Below are positions 47,419 through 56,128 of a stretch of 64,000 nt of DNA, piece after piece (the first letter of the stretch is position 1; the number at the start of each line of letters is the position of its first letter). The position numbers and the translations under genes were made by a program. The DNA is from Cryomorphaceae bacterium (GTDB lineage: Bacteria > Bacteroidota > Bacteroidia > Flavobacteriales > ECT2AJA-044). The stretch is taken from positions 2,418,001-2,482,000 of the forward strand of contig CP059070.1 in NCBI GenBank assembly GCA_017798125.1. Reading direction: 5' to 3'. The notes under the pieces are model-generated. The model searched no databases, was not told the origin of the DNA, and saw nothing but the letters and a program-made list of their open reading frames with translations.

Positions 47419-50046
47419 GTGCGCTTTTGGCCCACAATACTCCAGTTTTCCATAGTCCTATGTTTATTTCTCCTGCCGTATTCCGACGTATCGGCACAGG
47501 TGAATGAAACGAATGGACCGGACTCTACGAGCACTTTTGTGGACTCACTTTTCGCGGTGGATGACTCGCTGTATGCCTACAGCGACTCTCTTCGCGCCTA
47601 CACGGATTCACTGACTTTAGCGGATACCGCCACTGCAGTTCCTACTGGTTTTCTGCAATCCCGTGTAGAATACGACGCACTGGACTCCAACTATCTTAAC
47701 GTTGCCGAGAACAAAATCTATATGTACAACCAAGGGGTTGTGGTTTACGGGGACATCAAATTAGAAGCTGGATACATAGAATTCGACTTGTCCAATAACC
47801 TCTTATATGCCCGTGGAATACCGGACAGTACTGGGGAAATAACCCAGCTACCCATATTTACACAGGCCGGAAAGACCTATGATGCGGCCGAAATGACCTA
47901 CAACTTTGAAACCCAAAAAGGGAGAATCAAGGATGTCGTTACCATGGAAGGCGAAGGCTACCTGTACGGTGATAAAGTCAAAAAGGTCAATGAGGACATT
48001 CTCTATGTTCGGGATGGAAAATTCACGACAGACGATCGAAACCCACCCGATTACTACATACAAGCCGATAAGATCAAGGTGGTCACGGACGACAAGATCA
48101 TCACTGGGCCCGCCTACATGGTCATCGCAGATGTACCCACCCCTTTGGCTGTTCCTTTTGGCGTTTTCCCAGGTCAAAGTGGGCGTGCCAGTGGTATTTT
48201 GATGCCCACTTATGGAGAAAACAACCGACGAGGATTCTACTTGCGCGGAGGAGGGTACTATTGGGCCATGAATGACTACATGGACTTATCCTTGACCGGG
48301 GACATCTACTCTCGCGGGGGTTGGGCATTGTACGCCAATTCCAATTACCGAAAACGCTACGCCTATAATGGAAACTTCCGCTTGAGTTATACGGTCATCA
48401 AAGAAGGAGATATCGACATTCCATCTACCTACAGCCGATCCAACGAATTCAACATCAACTGGACCCATAACCAAGACCCTAAGGCTCGACCCAATTCCCG
48501 CTTTACGGCCTCTGTGAACCTAGGTTCTAGCCAGTACTTCCAGCAAAACACAACCAATCCCGGGGACTTCTTGACCAACCAGATGACCTCGAGTATTAGC
48601 TACACCTACAACAATCCGAATCAGCCTTGGTCACTGACGGCATCTGCCCGACATAATCAGAACACCAAAACTCGAGCCTTTAGCGTAACGCTGCCGGACG
48701 TCAGCTTCAACGTACAACGCTTCTACCCTTTCGAACGCCGCAGTCCTGTAGGGGGTAAGAAATGGTACGAGAAGATCGGTGTTCAGTATCGACTCGATGC
48801 ACGAAACCAACTCGACACTTACGATTCCCTTCTGTTCCGCCCCCAAACCTTGAATGAGTTCGAGTACGGGATGCGTCACAATATTCCCATTGCGACCAAT
48901 TTCAAGGTATTGAACCACTTCACCGTGAGTCCTTCGGCAACCTACAACGAACGCTGGTACTTCAGTCAAATCCGTCGAAGCTACAACACGGATAGCGCAA
49001 GGGTTGAAACGGATACCATTCAGGAGTTCGGTGCCGCAAGAGATTTCAATGTATCTGCGGGCATTACCACCAAACTATACGGCATGTGGCAATACCGCGG
49101 AGGATGGCTCCGGGCGATGCGCCATGTCATTACCCCATCGGTTCGTTTCAGCTACCGCCCTGATTTCTCCGAGCCCAATTGGAACATGTACGATTTCTAC
49201 ATCGACGGGGATGGAGATACGGTCACCTACTCTTACTATGAACAGGGAATCTTCGGAACGGCGCCATCCGGGCGTTCGGGAACCGTCAGCTTTCAGATCA
49301 TCAACAACCTGGACGCCAAGGTGATGTCCAAACGCGACACCACCGGAGAGCTCCAAAAGATCAACCTCATCGAAAGCTTCCAATTCGGAACCAGCTACAA
49401 CATGGCCGCGGATAGCTTGAAGTGGGCGCCCTTCTCGTTCAATGGTCGAACACGGATATTGAAAAACAAAGTGACCATACGGCTCGATGGTGCCTTCGAC
49501 TTTTATGACCTAGACGCCGAGGGAAAGAAGGTGGATCGCTTTATGTGGGAGACCCAACGCAAACTCATGCGCCTTACCTCGATCAACCTGGCCTTTGGTT
49601 TTCGATTCCAGAGCAAGAAACGCGTGGAGGGCAAGGAAAGTCGATTCCCTTCCGAAATGTTGCAGCAACAGGCCTCGGGCGAATTTGTGGCCCTACCCCC
49701 CGATGGCTATGTGGACTTCAGTATTCCCTGGAAATTCGGCGCCAACTACAAACTCAGCTACAGCAAACCCACCACTACGGAGACCATTACTCAGGCCCTT
49801 AGCTTCAATGGTGATTTCAGCTTAACTCCGAATTGGAAGATTGGCTTTACCTCGGGATTTGACTTTGAATCGGGCCAATTGACCTACACCACCCTCGATA
49901 TCTATCGCGACTTGCACAGCTGGGAAATGCGCTTTAGCTGGGTGCCTTTCGGAATCCAGCAGAGCTACAACTTCCACGTAGGTGTCAAAGCACCTATTCT
50001 TCAAGACTTAAAGGTGACCCACCGAAAAGGATTCGGAGACTTCTAA
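47419..50046 (+). CDS. lptD: LPS-assembly outer-membrane protein, Bacteroidota LptD type
   Basis: 875 aa from a GTG at 47419 giving the signal peptide VRFWPTILQFSIVLCLFLLP...SAQ; a TTG at 47377 is an alternative. The N-terminal OstA-like beta-jellyroll covers about 90-250 (ENKIYMYNQGVVVYGDIKLEAG and repeats). A large barrel rich in alternating strands follows (FYLRGGGYYWAMNDYMDLSLTGDIY) to the C-terminal aromatic end. It inserts lipopolysaccharide into the outer leaflet. Divergent from the amidase with about 68 bp between starts. The 3' end overlaps the convergent pabA/trpG gene by 39 bp. Confidence 0.9.
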   Translation: MRFWPTILQFSIVLCLFLLPYSDVSAQVNETNGPDSTSTFVDSLFAVDDSLYAYSDSLRAYTDSLTLADTATAVPTGFLQSRVEYDALDSNYLNVAENKIYMYNQGVVVYGDIKLEAGYIEFDLSNNLLYARGIPDSTGEITQLPIFTQAGKTYDAAEMTYNFETQKGRIKDVVTMEGEGYLYGDKVKKVNEDILYVRDGKFTTDDRNPPDYYIQADKIKVVTDDKIITGPAYMVIADVPTPLAVPFGVFPGQSGRASGILMPTYGENNRRGFYLRGGGYYWAMNDYMDLSLTGDIYSRGGWALYANSNYRKRYAYNGNFRLSYTVIKEGDIDIPSTYSRSNEFNINWTHNQDPKARPNSRFTASVNLGSSQYFQQNTTNPGDFLTNQMTSSISYTYNNPNQPWSLTASARHNQNTKTRAFSVTLPDVSFNVQRFYPFERRSPVGGKKWYEKIGVQYRLDARNQLDTYDSLLFRPQTLNEFEYGMRHNIPIATNFKVLNHFTVSPSATYNERWYFSQIRRSYNTDSARVETDTIQEFGAARDFNVSAGITTKLYGMWQYRGGWLRAMRHVITPSVRFSYRPDFSEPNWNMYDFYIDGDGDTVTYSYYEQGIFGTAPSGRSGTVSFQIINNLDAKVMSKRDTTGELQKINLIESFQFGTSYNMAADSLKWAPFSFNGRTRILKNKVTIRLDGAFDFYDLDAEGKKVDRFMWETQRKLMRLTSINLAFGFRFQSKKRVEGKESRFPSEMLQQQASGEFVALPPDGYVDFSIPWKFGANYKLSYSKPTTTETITQALSFNGDFSLTPNWKIGFTSGFDFESGQLTYTTLDIYRDLHSWEMRFSWVPFGIQQSYNFHVGVKAPILQDLKVTHRKGFGDF

Positions 50047-50607
50047 CCAAGCCTTCAAAAGCTCCTTCCCGTGGTCCGTCATGATGGACTCTGGATGAAA
50101 CTGCACGCCCCAGGTCGGTTCTGAGGTGTGTTCCCAAGCCATCAGAACGCCGCGATCATCCTCGGCCAACACCTTGATGGATTCAGGAAGGTTTGATCGA
50201 TCAATTGCCCAAGAATGATAAAGACCGCCTACGGCGGGATGAACCTCCATGCATTCCGATAATCGCCCGTCTTTGGACCAACTTAAAGAAATGGGCTGAC
50301 CGTGTTGAATGTCCGGTAGATTGTACAGCTCTGCACCATAGAGTTCAGCCAATCCTTGACAGCCCAAGCAAACTCCGAGTATTGGTTTTCTACCGGCGTA
50401 AGTGGTTATAATCTCGGGCATCAGTCCCGCATCTTTCGGCAGTCCGGGACCGGGACTCAGTACCAAATAGTCGTATTCGTCCACTTCAGAAACGGAGAGT
50501 TCGTCGTTTCTTCGAACGTAGACATCGGCCCGTAGGGCCTCGAGAGAATGGGCCAAGTTATAGGTAAAGGAATCGTAATTGTCGAGCAACAATAACTTTT
50601 TGGACAT
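50008..50607 (-). CDS. Glutamine amidotransferase, PabA/TrpG type
   Basis: 199 aa. LLDNYDSFTYNL opens the protein. The oxyanion loop is SPGPGLP and the nucleophile elbow is GVCLGCQ, with the catalytic first Cys at about residue 79. The His-x-Glu of the triad is in VQFHPES. It delivers ammonia for anthranilate or aminodeoxychorismate synthesis. No TrpE/PabB neighbour is present to decide which. Its start sits back to back with ridA. Confidence 0.9.
   Translation of the reverse strand: MSKKLLLLDNYDSFTYNLAHSLEALRADVYVRRNDELSVSEVDEYDYLVLSPGPGLPKDAGLMPEIITTYAGRKPILGVCLGCQGLAELYGAELYNLPDIQHGQPISLSWSKDGRLSECMEVHPAVGGLYHSWAIDRSNLPESIKVLAEDDRGVLMAWEHTSEPTWGVQFHPESIMTDHGKELLKAWLEVSESFSVGHL
50225..50240 (+). 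repeat. Dispersed GAT-hairpin in the pabA/trpG gene (first of two)
   Basis: Arms CCGCC/GGCGG, loop TAC, then GAT. It reads HPAVGG on the coding strand. A second copy in opposite orientation is at 50524. Confidence 0.6.
50524..50539 (-). repeat. Dispersed GAT-hairpin in the pabA/trpG gene (second of two)
   Basis: Minus strand: arms GGCCC/GGGCC, loop TAC, then GAT. It reads EALRAD. Confidence 0.6.
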
Positions 50608-50652
50608 GTGGCAAATTTGCGCTTAAATTGGCGGGGAACAAAGCTGAACCTC

Positions 50653-51030
50653 ATGAAAAAGATTATTCAAAGCGAACGTGTGCCCGCCCCTATTGGACCT
50701 TATAGTCAGGCCGTTATGGTTGGTAACACCATGTATGCTTCTGGGCAAATTGCCTTGGACGCCGAGAGCGGCGCTATGCACAATGCTGATGTGGAGGAGG
50801 AAACCAAGAAGGTGATGTCCAATATTAAGTCGCTTTTATCCGAAGCGGGAATGGAATTCGCCAACGTGGTGAAGGTGAGTATCTTCCTGAAAGACCTGAA
50901 TGACTTTGAAGTGGTCAACCGTATTTACGGCGGATATTTCATCAATAATTATCCAGCGCGCGAAACCGTCGAAGTAGCTCGATTACCTAAAGATGCGCGG
51001 GTCGAGATCTCGATCACCGCAGTAAAATAG
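50653..51030 (+). CDS. ridA: RidA-family enamine/imine deaminase
   Basis: 125 aa from MKKIIQSERVPAPIGPYSQAV; the longer frame from 50608 is not conserved. The family core GPYSQAV, YASGQIALD, the Arg-Glu near the end (NYPARETVEVARLPKDARVEI) and its length are typical. It hydrolyses reactive enamines formed by PLP enzymes. It precedes the M48 gene by 6 bp, and they may be cotranscribed. Confidence 0.95.
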   Translation: MKKIIQSERVPAPIGPYSQAVMVGNTMYASGQIALDAESGAMHNADVEEETKKVMSNIKSLLSEAGMEFANVVKVSIFLKDLNDFEVVNRIYGGYFINNYPARETVEVARLPKDARVEISITAVK

Positions 51031-51036
51031 AAATTT

Positions 51037-51840
51037 ATGCGTCTATCAAAAGTCCTTTTTCTGGGGTTGGCTTCGGCCTTTTTATATGTCGGATGTAAAA
51101 CGGTGCCCCTAACGGGGCGACGACAGGTAGCTGCTATTCCCAACAGTGAACTTGTAGCTATGGCCTCGCAGCAATACGCGCAGGTTATTGCAACTGGCCC
51201 TCTTTCACAGAATCAGTCGAGTGTTAATCAAGTCCGTCGGGTTGGGAATAGGATTAAAACGGCTACGGAGAAGTTCTTATACGACAATGGACATTCTGAA
51301 TTGCTTGAAGGTTTTGAATGGGAATTCAATGTGATTGCAGAACCCACTGTCAATGCATGGGCTATGCCCGGAGGAAAAGTCGCCTTCTACGAGGGAATCT
51401 TACCGGTCTGCAAGGACGACGCAGGTGTTGCTGTTGTAATGGGGCATGAGATCGCCCATGCGATCGCAAGCCATGGAAACGAACGGATGACACAGGGTTT
51501 AGCTCAGCAACTCGGGGCCGTTGCCTTATCAGAGGCGCTAAGCACCAAGCCAGAGGAGACGCAGGCGCTATTTCTTCAGGCCTATGGCTTGGGATCCCAA
51601 GTGGGCGCAATTCTTCCTTTTAGCCGTTTACAGGAGTCTGAAGCCGATAAAATGGGGCTTGTCTTTATGGCCATGGCGGGATACGATCCTCGAGTTGCAC
51701 CCGAATTCTGGGAACGCATGAGTGCGTTGAGCACTGGAGAAGCTCCGGATGAATTGCTGAGCACGCATCCTTCCGATGAACGTCGGATCCGCGAGCTCAA
51801 TGAGTATATGCCTGAAGCCCTGAAGTACTACAAGAACTAA
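51037..51840 (+). CDS. M48-family metallopeptidase lipoprotein
   Basis: 267 aa. Signal with a probable lipobox (LASAFLYVGC, lipidated Cys at about 20) and the VPLTGRRQ start seen in Oma1/BepA/LoiP relatives. Zinc motif HEIAH (about 143-147) and third ligand Glu in ESEADKMG (about 198-205); STHPSDERRI near the C-terminus is conserved. A periplasmic, outer-membrane-attached protease for quality control is inferred from family. Confidence 0.92.
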   Translation: MRLSKVLFLGLASAFLYVGCKTVPLTGRRQVAAIPNSELVAMASQQYAQVIATGPLSQNQSSVNQVRRVGNRIKTATEKFLYDNGHSELLEGFEWEFNVIAEPTVNAWAMPGGKVAFYEGILPVCKDDAGVAVVMGHEIAHAIASHGNERMTQGLAQQLGAVALSEALSTKPEETQALFLQAYGLGSQVGAILPFSRLQESEADKMGLVFMAMAGYDPRVAPEFWERMSALSTGEAPDELLSTHPSDERRIRELNEYMPEALKYYKN

Positions 51841-51865
51841 TTCAGGCGGTTCTCGTTTGGTGTAC

Positions 51866-52963
51866 ATGAATTCTTCTTTCCTCTTCCGATCTCTAGTCTT
51901 TGTACTGACCGTAGGTCTTTTCAGCTCATGCCAATTGGGCCGATTTGTTTTTTACAATTTTGCCGACGTTAAGGATCACAAGAAGTTTAAATCTCGTCCT
52001 CTAGAAGCGCCTGAAGAGGCCTTTACTTTTTATGAGACGGATTCTGGTCGTGTTCCCAAGGCCATCAGTGGGATTCCATTTGACACCTACTTGGAGCAGA
52101 ACAAGACAGTGGCCTTCATGATCATCCAAAACGACACCATATTGTACGAGAACTACTTCAGGAAGTATGACTCTACCAGTATTGTTCCCTCCTTCTCTAT
52201 GGCAAAGTCCGTGACTTCGATTTTAATCGGTTGCGCCATTGACGATGGATTTATTGACTCCATTCAAGAACCGATTACAAAGTATATTCCAGAACTGGCC
52301 AGTAAAGGATTCGACGATGTCACCATAGAGCATCTGCTTCAAATGACTTCGGGAATTGATTACAACGAAAGCTATGTCAATCCCTTCGGGGATGCCGCGG
52401 CTTTCTACTACGGGCTGAATCTGCGAAAGCAAATCGAGAAAATGGAACTCGCCTACCCGCCTGGAGAGCGGTTCAAGTACACCAGCGGAACCACGCAGCT
52501 ACTCGGACTCGTCTTGGAGCGATCTCTAGACGGTCCTACCATCACCTCTTATTTACAAGAAAAGATTTGGACGCCTTTGGGCATGGAACACGACGCCTCC
52601 TGGAGCATCGATCGGAAAAAGGACGGATTGGAAAAAACCTTCTGTTGCCTTAACGCCACGGCGCGAGATTTCGCGAAGCTGGGCCGGCTTTACCTAAACG
52701 AAGGTGATTGGAACGGTCAACGCATCATATCTGCGGATTGGGTGGCTCAATCGACCAAGGTCGATACCTCCATGGGCAGTAGAGATTACTATCAATACCA
52801 GTGGTGGATGCCCACTCCAGGGGTAGACTTCATGGCCGAAGGGATTCTCGGTCAATTCGTCTACGTACATCCCGAAAAGAATCTAATCATTGTTCGCTTA
52901 GGTCGTAAATACGGAGACACGTATTGGGACGCCGTATTCACGGGGATTGCCGACGTGTACTAG
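51866..52963 (+). CDS. Serine hydrolase, beta-lactamase/class C family
   Basis: 365 aa from ATG 51866 (MNSSFLFRSLV); signal or lipoprotein leader LTVGLFSSCQLG. S-x-x-K nucleophile motif SMAKSV (about 112-117), then a tyrosine motif KYTSGTT (Y-x-S in place of Y-x-N). Such penicillin-binding-like hydrolases act in the periplasm on varied esters or peptides; no specific substrate can be named. It converges with the M61 gene and overlaps it by 4 bp. Confidence 0.85.
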   Translation: MNSSFLFRSLVFVLTVGLFSSCQLGRFVFYNFADVKDHKKFKSRPLEAPEEAFTFYETDSGRVPKAISGIPFDTYLEQNKTVAFMIIQNDTILYENYFRKYDSTSIVPSFSMAKSVTSILIGCAIDDGFIDSIQEPITKYIPELASKGFDDVTIEHLLQMTSGIDYNESYVNPFGDAAAFYYGLNLRKQIEKMELAYPPGERFKYTSGTTQLLGLVLERSLDGPTITSYLQEKIWTPLGMEHDASWSIDRKKDGLEKTFCCLNATARDFAKLGRLYLNEGDWNGQRIISADWVAQSTKVDTSMGSRDYYQYQWWMPTPGVDFMAEGILGQFVYVHPEKNLIIVRLGRKYGDTYWDAVFTGIADVY

Positions 52964-54684
52964 AATTTCAATCCGCACCAAGCCTCGAACAGCGCTTTTT
53001 GCTCATCGCTGGCTTCTTCATTTTTTCGAAGCTTCTGCTTGGGGAAGAATCGTCGCTCATCAGCCTTCATCTTCAAGATTTTAGTACGCATAGGTGTTTG
53101 GACCGTCAGATCAATGATTTGATCAAGGTGCTTGTCCAACACATCAGACAGCGAATCTTGAAGTTCTTCACCATTCACATGCGTTAGGAATGACTCTGGT
53201 TCCAGTCCAGCTTCATGCGCTATGGACCCTGGCCAAATCTCGGTGGGCATAATTCCGTTTGAACGTTTGAAGGCCCTAATCCCGAAGCGGTTCATCGCCG
53301 TAGTCTCATGCTCTTCTTCGATCCGTTGAAGCCCCACTTCCATGAGCAACGGATCAAGCGAGTCCCAATAATACCCAAAGCCATGGACGTGCCGAGCAAA
53401 AATCGTATCGACCAGTGCACCTCCCTCCTGTCGACAGAGGTTTCGATATATTTCGGTGGTGTACCCCTTCCCTTTCTTTGCGTAATCGTGGTACAAGGTT
53501 TTCATCACCTGCTCCAGCCCCCTTTCTCCGTTGGTGTTTTTTCGAATTATCAAGTCCAGCATGAGGGAAATCAAAGCGCCTTCCGAATAGATGGACACTT
53601 TGCGATTTGGCGCTCCGAGAGCATATCCATCAAGCCATAAGTCGAAACTGCTTTCAGCAACGCTCGAATAGAGATTTCCAGAGGTATCGCTGTGGCGCTG
53701 AAGGTTTTGTTCTTGTGTTTTTACGAATTGCTCCCAACTGAAAACACCGCTCTTGATCAGCCATAGATCACCCTTGTAGGTAGTCACCCCTTCAGCCACG
53801 TACCCCGTGTCAAAATACTGCTCCCGACTCAAATCATAGGGAAGCATTTCCGCGGGCCGGATACTCTTGATGTTCCAGGTATGATAGAGTTCATGGGACG
53901 AAACGCCCAAAAAGTTCTCCCACAGCTCCTCGCCTTCCATATTCTTTTCAGGCCCCAATACAATCACCGTGGAATTCAGATGCTCTACACCGTGGTATTT
54001 CTTGGTTGGCGCGATTTGAAAGAGAAAGTGATACTCCGGCACGGTCATGGCCCCGAAGGCCTCAACCTGAGCCTTGGTGAAGGATCTGAAGGCCGATAAT
54101 ATTTTATCCCAGGGAATCTCCTTCCAGCCCATGAACCAGAGGTGGAAGCGATGACCATTTACTTCGTAATCCTGATGTTGCAGGGCATTCGATGCGATAA
54201 ATGGACTATCGGCCAGCGTATCGAAATTGGGCGTCTTAAAACTATTAGACCCCGTATGTTCCCAAGCCCCAGCCAATTGATAGTCTTCGGGAACTTCAAG
54301 TTGCACGTGATGTTCCCTGCTCTCCCCACCTTCAAGGCTCAGGCAACAGGTGCACGGATTGACGTACCATTGGTCCTCGTCAACATAAGTGCCCCCGGCG
54401 TCAAACTGGTTGGCGTAGTACTGGTAGTGAATGGTGATTTCTTTTTCCGCCTGCGGCGCGATACGCCATCGATCCTTGCTGACCTTTCGAATCTCTAGGG
54501 GTGAACCATCGGCCCGTAGGGCCCGTACACTACGCACATTCTTGGCAAAATTTTGAAGCTCATACCGGCCTGGGCGCCAAGCGGGAAGCTGCAAAAACAC
54601 CTCTCCCTCCGGCGGATTATCGATGTGGAGTTCGATGTGCAAATAATGATCGGTGAGGTTGGGACAACGGAAGGTGTACTGCAT
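52960..54684 (-). CDS. M61-family metallopeptidase with PDZ domain
   Basis: 574 aa, no signal peptide. The N-terminal all-beta domain carries RPGRYELQNFAKNVR. The zinc motif is HELYHTWN (about 285-292), followed by KSIRP, and the third ligand Glu is in YVAEGVTTYKGDL. A PDZ-like domain (PTEIWPGSIAHEAGLEPES) covers about 470-545, with a basic helical end. Relatives are glycyl aminopeptidases. Cytosolic location is implied by the absent leader, although a leader might be mis-placed. Confidence 0.9.
   Translation of the reverse strand: MQYTFRCPNLTDHYLHIELHIDNPPEGEVFLQLPAWRPGRYELQNFAKNVRSVRALRADGSPLEIRKVSKDRWRIAPQAEKEITIHYQYYANQFDAGGTYVDEDQWYVNPCTCCLSLEGGESREHHVQLEVPEDYQLAGAWEHTGSNSFKTPNFDTLADSPFIASNALQHQDYEVNGHRFHLWFMGWKEIPWDKILSAFRSFTKAQVEAFGAMTVPEYHFLFQIAPTKKYHGVEHLNSTVIVLGPEKNMEGEELWENFLGVSSHELYHTWNIKSIRPAEMLPYDLSREQYFDTGYVAEGVTTYKGDLWLIKSGVFSWEQFVKTQEQNLQRHSDTSGNLYSSVAESSFDLWLDGYALGAPNRKVSIYSEGALISLMLDLIIRKNTNGERGLEQVMKTLYHDYAKKGKGYTTEIYRNLCRQEGGALVDTIFARHVHGFGYYWDSLDPLLMEVGLQRIEEEHETTAMNRFGIRAFKRSNGIMPTEIWPGSIAHEAGLEPESFLTHVNGEELQDSLSDVLDKHLDQIIDLTVQTPMRTKILKMKADERRFFPKQKLRKNEEASDEQKALFEAWCGLKF
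54508..54523 (-). repeat. Dispersed GAT-hairpin in the M61 gene, facing an imperfect copy
   Basis: Minus strand: arms GGCCC/GGGCC, loop TAC, then GAT, reading RALRAD. An imperfect plus-strand copy (CGCC/GGCG, GAT after one extra base) is at 54447-54462, so the two face each other. Confidence 0.6.
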
Positions 54685-54738
54685 GGCTCTAAATTGCTAA
54701 ATTCGCAGCAGCATTGAAAACAATTAAAGCATACATCC

Positions 54739-56127
54739 ATGGATTTTGATTTGATCGTATTGGGTAGCGGACCAGGCGGCTATGTGGCAGCCATTCGCGC
54801 CTCGCAGTTGGGCCTAAAAACGGCCATTATTGAGAAGGAGAATTTGGGCGGAGTTTGTCTGAATTGGGGATGTATTCCAACCAAAGCGCTCATCAAGAGT
54901 GCGAATGTTTTCGAATACCTCAACCACGCCGAGGACTACGGTCTGAAGGCGACAGGGGTGGATAAAGATTTCAGCGCCGTGATTGGCCGCAGCCGAGAAG
55001 TGGCGAACGGAATGAGCAATGGCGTTCAGTTCTTGATGAAGAAGAACAAGATTGAGGTCATCAATGGAATGGGAACCGTAAAGCCGGGTAAGAAGGTAGC
55101 GGTTACGGCAGAAGACGGATCAGTCCGTGAGGTTTCAGCCAACAACATTATTATTGCCACCGGAGCCCGTTCGCGTGAATTGCCTTCTCTTCCGCAAGAC
55201 GGTAAAAAGATCATCGGATACCGCGAGGCGATGACCCTCGAAAAGCAGCCTTCTAAATTGGTGGTTGTCGGATCTGGAGCCATTGGCGTGGAGTTCGCCT
55301 ACGTATACGCCGCAATGGGCACCGAGGTAACCATCGTGGAGTACATGCCGAACATCGTTCCCGTCGAAGACGAAGAAGTATCGAAGCAATTGGCCCGCTC
55401 CTTCAAGAAAATGGGCATGAAGATCATGACTGGCTCCGAGGTGACATCAGTCGACACTTCAGGCAAAGGCTGTAAGGTCAATGTCAAAACCAAGAAGGGC
55501 GAGGAAGTTCTGGAGGCAGATGTAGTCTTGAGCGCTGTCGGAGTTGCCGCCAACATCGAGAATATTGGACTTGAGGAAGTGGGTATTGCAACCGATCGCG
55601 GTAAGATCATGGTCAACGACTACTACGAGACCAACATGCCGGGTTACTACGCCATTGGGGATTGCGTTCCAGGACAGGCCTTGGCGCACGTTGCTTCAGC
55701 GGAAGGTATTATCTGCGTGGAGAAAATTGCCGGCGAGAATCCACAACCTTTGGACTACGGAAACATTCCTGGATGTACCTACTGCGCGCCTGAAATCGCG
55801 AGCGTAGGCCTTACCGAAAAGGCCGCCAAAGATGCGGGCTACGAAATCAAAGTGGGCAAGTTCCCCTTCAGTGCTTCGGGTAAAGCAAAAGCCGCTGGTC
55901 ACTCCGACGGATTCGTCAAAGTCATCTTCGACGCGAAATACGGAGAGTGGTTAGGTTGCCACATGATTGGTGCTAACGTGACTGAGATGATCGCTGAGGC
56001 TGTTGCCGCGCGAAAGCTCGAAACCACAGGACATGAAATCGTGAAAACGGTTCACCCTCACCCAACGATGAGTGAAGCCGTAATGGAAGCTGCTGCAGCT
56101 GCCTACGGCGAGGTGATCCACTTGTAA
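54739..56127 (+). CDS. lpdA: Dihydrolipoyl dehydrogenase
   Basis: 462 aa. FAD loop GSGPGGYVAAI, redox disulfide C40/C45 in GGVCLNWGC, NAD loop VGSGAIGVEFAYVY and the C-terminal HPHPTMSEAV carrying the catalytic His-Glu. It is the E3 component of 2-oxoacid dehydrogenase complexes and glycine cleavage; no E1/E2 genes lie nearby. It has a terminator just past its end inside the convergent neighbour. Confidence 0.97.
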   Translation: MDFDLIVLGSGPGGYVAAIRASQLGLKTAIIEKENLGGVCLNWGCIPTKALIKSANVFEYLNHAEDYGLKATGVDKDFSAVIGRSREVANGMSNGVQFLMKKNKIEVINGMGTVKPGKKVAVTAEDGSVREVSANNIIIATGARSRELPSLPQDGKKIIGYREAMTLEKQPSKLVVVGSGAIGVEFAYVYAAMGTEVTIVEYMPNIVPVEDEEVSKQLARSFKKMGMKIMTGSEVTSVDTSGKGCKVNVKTKKGEEVLEADVVLSAVGVAANIENIGLEEVGIATDRGKIMVNDYYETNMPGYYAIGDCVPGQALAHVASAEGIICVEKIAGENPQPLDYGNIPGCTYCAPEIASVGLTEKAAKDAGYEIKVGKFPFSASGKAKAAGHSDGFVKVIFDAKYGEWLGCHMIGANVTEMIAEAVAARKLETTGHEIVKTVHPHPTMSEAVMEAAAAAYGEVIHL

Positions 56128-56128
56128 A

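Noticed and set aside
47351-47497. Amidase start at 47497
   Set aside because: It would cross the divergent LptD gene and hide the signal peptide that starts at the GTG 47350.
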